A stretch of 64,000 nucleotides of DNA from JBFKAV01 sp041621405 (lineage in GTDB: Bacteria > Pseudomonadota > Alphaproteobacteria > Rhodobacterales > Rhodobacteraceae): positions 1 through 64,000 of the forward strand of contig JBFKAV010000004.1 of NCBI GenBank assembly GCA_041621405.1, read 5' to 3'. Below are positions 61,773 to 64,000 of this stretch, piece after piece. Each line of letters starts with the position of its first letter. Position 1 is the stretch's first letter. The position numbers and the translations under genes were made by a program. The notes beneath the pieces are model-generated. The model did not search any database. It had not been told where the DNA came from and worked only from the letters and a program-made list of their open reading frames with translations.

Positions 61773-63038
61773 TCAGCCCGCCGAGGCGGGCTCCTTCTTG
61801 CCCTCGGCGTAGATCAGAAGCGGCTTCACGCCGGCAGTCACCGCCTCCTCGTTCACCACCACCTCTTCCACGCCCCTGAGACTCGGCAGCTCGAACATGG
61901 TTTCGAGCAGGATGTCCTCGAGGATCGAGCGCAGGCCCCGCGCCCCGGTCTTGCGGGCGATGGCGCGCTTGGCGATGGCCTTCAGCGCGTCGTCGGTGAA
62001 GGCGAGGTCGACGCCCTCGATCTCGAACAGCCGCTGATACTGCTTCACCAGCGCGTTCTTGGGCTCGGTCAGGATCGAGACCAGCGCCTCCTCGTCGAGG
62101 TCCTCCAGCGTAGCGATCACCGGCAGGCGGCCGACGAATTCGGGGATCAGCCCGAACTTCAGGAGGTCCTCCGGCTCGAGCTGCTTGAACATGTCGCCCG
62201 CGCCGCGCGAGTCGGGCTCCTTCACCTCGGCACCGAAACCGATTGCCGAACCCTTGCCGCGCTGGGCGATGATCTTCTCCAGGCCGGCGAAGGCGCCGCC
62301 GCAGATGAACAGGATGTTGGTGGTGTCGACCTGCAGGAACTCCTGCTGCGGATGCTTGCGGCCGCCCTGCGGCGGCACGCTGGCGATGGTGCCCTCCATG
62401 ATCTTCAGGAGCGCCTGCTGCACGCCCTCGCCCGAGACATCGCGGGTGATCGAGGGATTGTCGGACTTGCGGGTGATCTTGTCGACCTCGTCGATGTAAA
62501 CGATGCCGCGCTGCGCGCGCTCGACGTTGTACTCGGAGGCCTGCAAGAGCTTGAGGATGATGTTCTCCACGTCCTCGCCGACGTAGCCGGCCTCGGTCAA
62601 GGTCGTGGCGTCGGCCATCGTGAAGGGCACGTCGAGGATGCGCGCCAGGGTCTGCGCCAGAAGCGTCTTGCCGCAGCCGGTGGGGCCGATCAGCAGGATG
62701 TTCGACTTGGCCAGCTCGATGTCGTTCGACTTCTGGGCGTGGTTCAGCCGCTTGTAGTGGTTGTGCACCGCCACCGAAAGCACGCGCTTGGCATGGCCCT
62801 GGCCGATCACGTAGTCGTCCAGCACCTTGCAGATCTCGCGCGGCGTCGGCACCCCGTCGGAGGACTTCAGGCCATGGGCCTTGGTCTCCTCGCGGATGAT
62901 GTCCATGCAGAGCTCGACGCATTCATCGCAGATGAAGACGGTCGGGCCCGCGATCAGCTTGCGCACCTCGTGCTGGCTCTTGCCGCAGAACGAGCAGTAG
63001 AGCGTGTTCTTGCTGTCGCCGGAGGAAGTGTTCGCCAT
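61773..63038 (-). CDS. clpX: ATP-dependent Clp protease ATP-binding subunit ClpX
   Basis: Encodes 421 residues. N-terminal zinc finger: Cys15, Cys18, Cys37 and Cys40 (YCSFCGKSQ and CDECVELC). AAA+ domain with Walker A GPTGCGKT near residue 118, Walker B FICGGAFAG/VDEVDK, and sensor motifs to the C-terminus. Unfolds proteins for ClpP. Separated from clpP by 107 bp holding a terminator. Confidence 0.98.
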   Translation of the reverse strand: MANTSSGDSKNTLYCSFCGKSQHEVRKLIAGPTVFICDECVELCMDIIREETKAHGLKSSDGVPTPREICKVLDDYVIGQGHAKRVLSVAVHNHYKRLNHAQKSNDIELAKSNILLIGPTGCGKTLLAQTLARILDVPFTMADATTLTEAGYVGEDVENIILKLLQASEYNVERAQRGIVYIDEVDKITRKSDNPSITRDVSGEGVQQALLKIMEGTIASVPPQGGRKHPQQEFLQVDTTNILFICGGAFAGLEKIIAQRGKGSAIGFGAEVKEPDSRGAGDMFKQLEPEDLLKFGLIPEFVGRLPVIATLEDLDEEALVSILTEPKNALVKQYQRLFEIEGVDLAFTDDALKAIAKRAIARKTGARGLRSILEDILLETMFELPSLRGVEEVVVNEEAVTAGVKPLLIYAEGKKEPASAG

Positions 63039-63120
63039 CGCCTATCCCCTGCGGTTGCCCGCGCCTGTCCGGGGCCGCTCGCCGGGAAGTCTAGGCCAGC
63101 CCCCTTCCCTGCACAACGCC

Positions 63121-63144
63121 AAAAAAGCCCGTGTTTGCCGGGGC
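63121..63144 (-). terminator. Rho-independent terminator after clpP
   Basis: On the minus strand GCCCCG...CGGGC (stem with one bulge) is followed by TTTTTT (63121-63126). Partial readthrough would explain continued clpX expression. Confidence 0.6.
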
Positions 63145-63145
63145 C

Positions 63146-63778
63146 TCACGCGCTTTCCTCGCTCTCCTTGCCGCGGCTTTCCACGATCTCGTCGATCAGC
63201 CCCCAATCCTTCGCCATCTCGGCGGTCATGAAGTTGTCGCGCTCGAGTGCGGCTTCCACGGTCTCCAACTTCTGGCTGGTGTGCTTGACATAAATCTCGT
63301 TCAGCCGCCGCTTCAGTTTCAGCGTCTCCTCGGCGTGGATCATGATGTCGGTGGCCTGGCCCTGGTAGCCGCCCGAGGGCTGGTGCACCATGATCCGGCT
63401 GTTCGGCAGCGAGAAGCGCATCCCCTTCTCGCCGGCGGCCAGGAGCAGCGAGCCCATCGAGGCCGCCTGCCCCACCACCAGCGTGGAGACCTTGGGCCGG
63501 ATGTACTGCATGGTGTCATAGATCGAGAGCCCCGAGGTCACCACGCCGCCGGGCGAGTTGATGTACATCGAAATTTCCTTTGAGGGGTTCTCGGATTCCA
63601 GGAACAGAAGCTGCGCTACGATCAGGCTCGACAGACCGTCATGCACCGGCCCGGAGAGGAAGATGATCCGCTCCTTGAGAAGCCGCGAGTAGATGTCATA
63701 GGCGCGCTCGCCGCGCGACGTCTGTTCCACGACGATCGGAACGAGCGTGTTCATGTAGGTATCAAAGGGATCTTTCAT
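63146..63778 (-). CDS. clpP: ATP-dependent Clp protease proteolytic subunit
   Basis: Encodes 210 residues. Serine protease: Ser107 in VVGQAASMGSLLLAAG, His132 in MVHQPSGGYQGQATD, with the third Asp downstream. Opens MKDPFDTYMNTLVPIVVEQTSRGERAYDIYSRLLKERIIFLSG, the standard start. Forms the tetradecamer with ClpX (and ClpA). Upstream sequence to the window edge (63779-64000) shows no recognised feature. Confidence 0.98.
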   Translation of the reverse strand: MKDPFDTYMNTLVPIVVEQTSRGERAYDIYSRLLKERIIFLSGPVHDGLSSLIVAQLLFLESENPSKEISMYINSPGGVVTSGLSIYDTMQYIRPKVSTLVVGQAASMGSLLLAAGEKGMRFSLPNSRIMVHQPSGGYQGQATDIMIHAEETLKLKRRLNEIYVKHTSQKLETVEAALERDNFMTAEMAKDWGLIDEIVESRGKESEESA

Positions 63779-64000
63779 CGTCCGCTGCCTCGTGTCCTCG
63801 GGGAATGTCTAAACCGCGAAAGCTTGACCGAGTCTTAGTGGCGCGCCCGAGGGGCCGCAAGGGAGGCCGGCCCGGCCGCGCACCGCCAGCAGGCCGCCCC
63901 GTCCGCCCGTGGCCCGGGGCGCTCCCGCCCGTCGCCGCCGATCGGAGATCGGCTCCTCCCGTTGGGCACGGCGCCGCGCGGTGCCCGCGCGGCGCGGTTC
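63779..64000. other. window-edge region upstream of clpP
   Basis: 222 bp with GC-rich repeats near the end (CGCGCGGTGCCCGCGCGGCGCG). The clpP promoter should be in it, but no convincing -35/-10 or heat-shock promoter could be read. Confidence 0.3.

Overview
The window is high-GC chromosomal DNA from an alphaproteobacterium of the Rhodobacteraceae/Paracoccaceae type. The supporting evidence is the ctaC-ctaB-(small ORF)-ctaG-ctaE-surf1-thrC-M16 peptidase order, the accB-accC-aat-DUF2155-mlaD-NDUFA12 neighbourhood, an NDUFA12-type complex I subunit, a Rhodobacter-style SSS-family histidine kinase, an XRE/short-chain acyl-CoA regulator with a CRICPRETC tail, and a complete Tad/Flp pilus locus. 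The genus cannot be assigned from sequence reading alone. No rRNA, tRNA, CRISPR array, insertion sequence or prophage was seen.

Layout. 0-4.3 kb: end of mtnP, small secreted proteins, a flavin reductase, a GNAT and an EcsC-like protein. 4.3-11.8 kb (minus strand): GNAT, M16 peptidase, thrC, surf1, coxC, ctaG, small membrane protein, ctaB and coxB, which form an aa3-type oxidase assembly cluster with many start/stop overlaps. 12-20.2 kb (plus): tldD, an STT3-like GT-C membrane protein, dprA and topA. 20.2-23.2 kb: a hypothetical protein, scoA-scoB (3-oxoacid CoA-transferase) and a lytic transglycosylase. 23.6-35.9 kb (plus): the Tad pilus region, with two Flp pilins, cpaB, cpaC, a CpaD-slot lipoprotein, cpaE, cpaF, tadB, tadC, two TPR lipoproteins, a prepilin peptidase and an AAA ATPase. 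At least three strong terminator-like hairpins divide it into separate transcription units. 35.9-39.4 kb (minus): a FadJ-like two-domain protein that has lost key catalytic residues, a phosphotransferase and a DksA-like zinc finger protein. 39.5-41.7 kb (plus): a sulfide/persulfide module (MBL persulfide dioxygenase-like, two YeeE/YedE half-transporters, DUF442 phosphatase/sulfurtransferase) behind a clear promoter with an embedded palindrome. 41.9-48 kb (minus): an isolated FliM, a transporter-histidine kinase with a small membrane partner and response regulator, and an XRE acyl-CoA regulator.

48-53.6 kb is an eroding catabolic region. Intact genes (acyl-CoA synthetase, cupins, atypical SDR, beta-alanine:pyruvate aminotransferase) alternate with three relics: a hydroxybutyrate-dehydrogenase-type SDR, the C-terminus of an M20 N-carbamoyl-amino-acid hydrolase, and the N-terminus of a TetR regulator. 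53.8-64 kb: kup, a proline/alanine-rich hypothetical, accB-accC-aat, DUF2155-mlaD-NDUFA12, a secreted cupin with a probable +1 frameshift at a T6 run divergent from an HxlR regulator (shared palindrome), a RidA protein, and clpX-clpP.

No clearly new defence or biosynthetic system was found. The most unusual items are the catalytically degenerate FadJ-like protein, the Tad locus with Asp5-Trp6 pilins and DnaA-box-like sites in its control regions, and the three gene relics.
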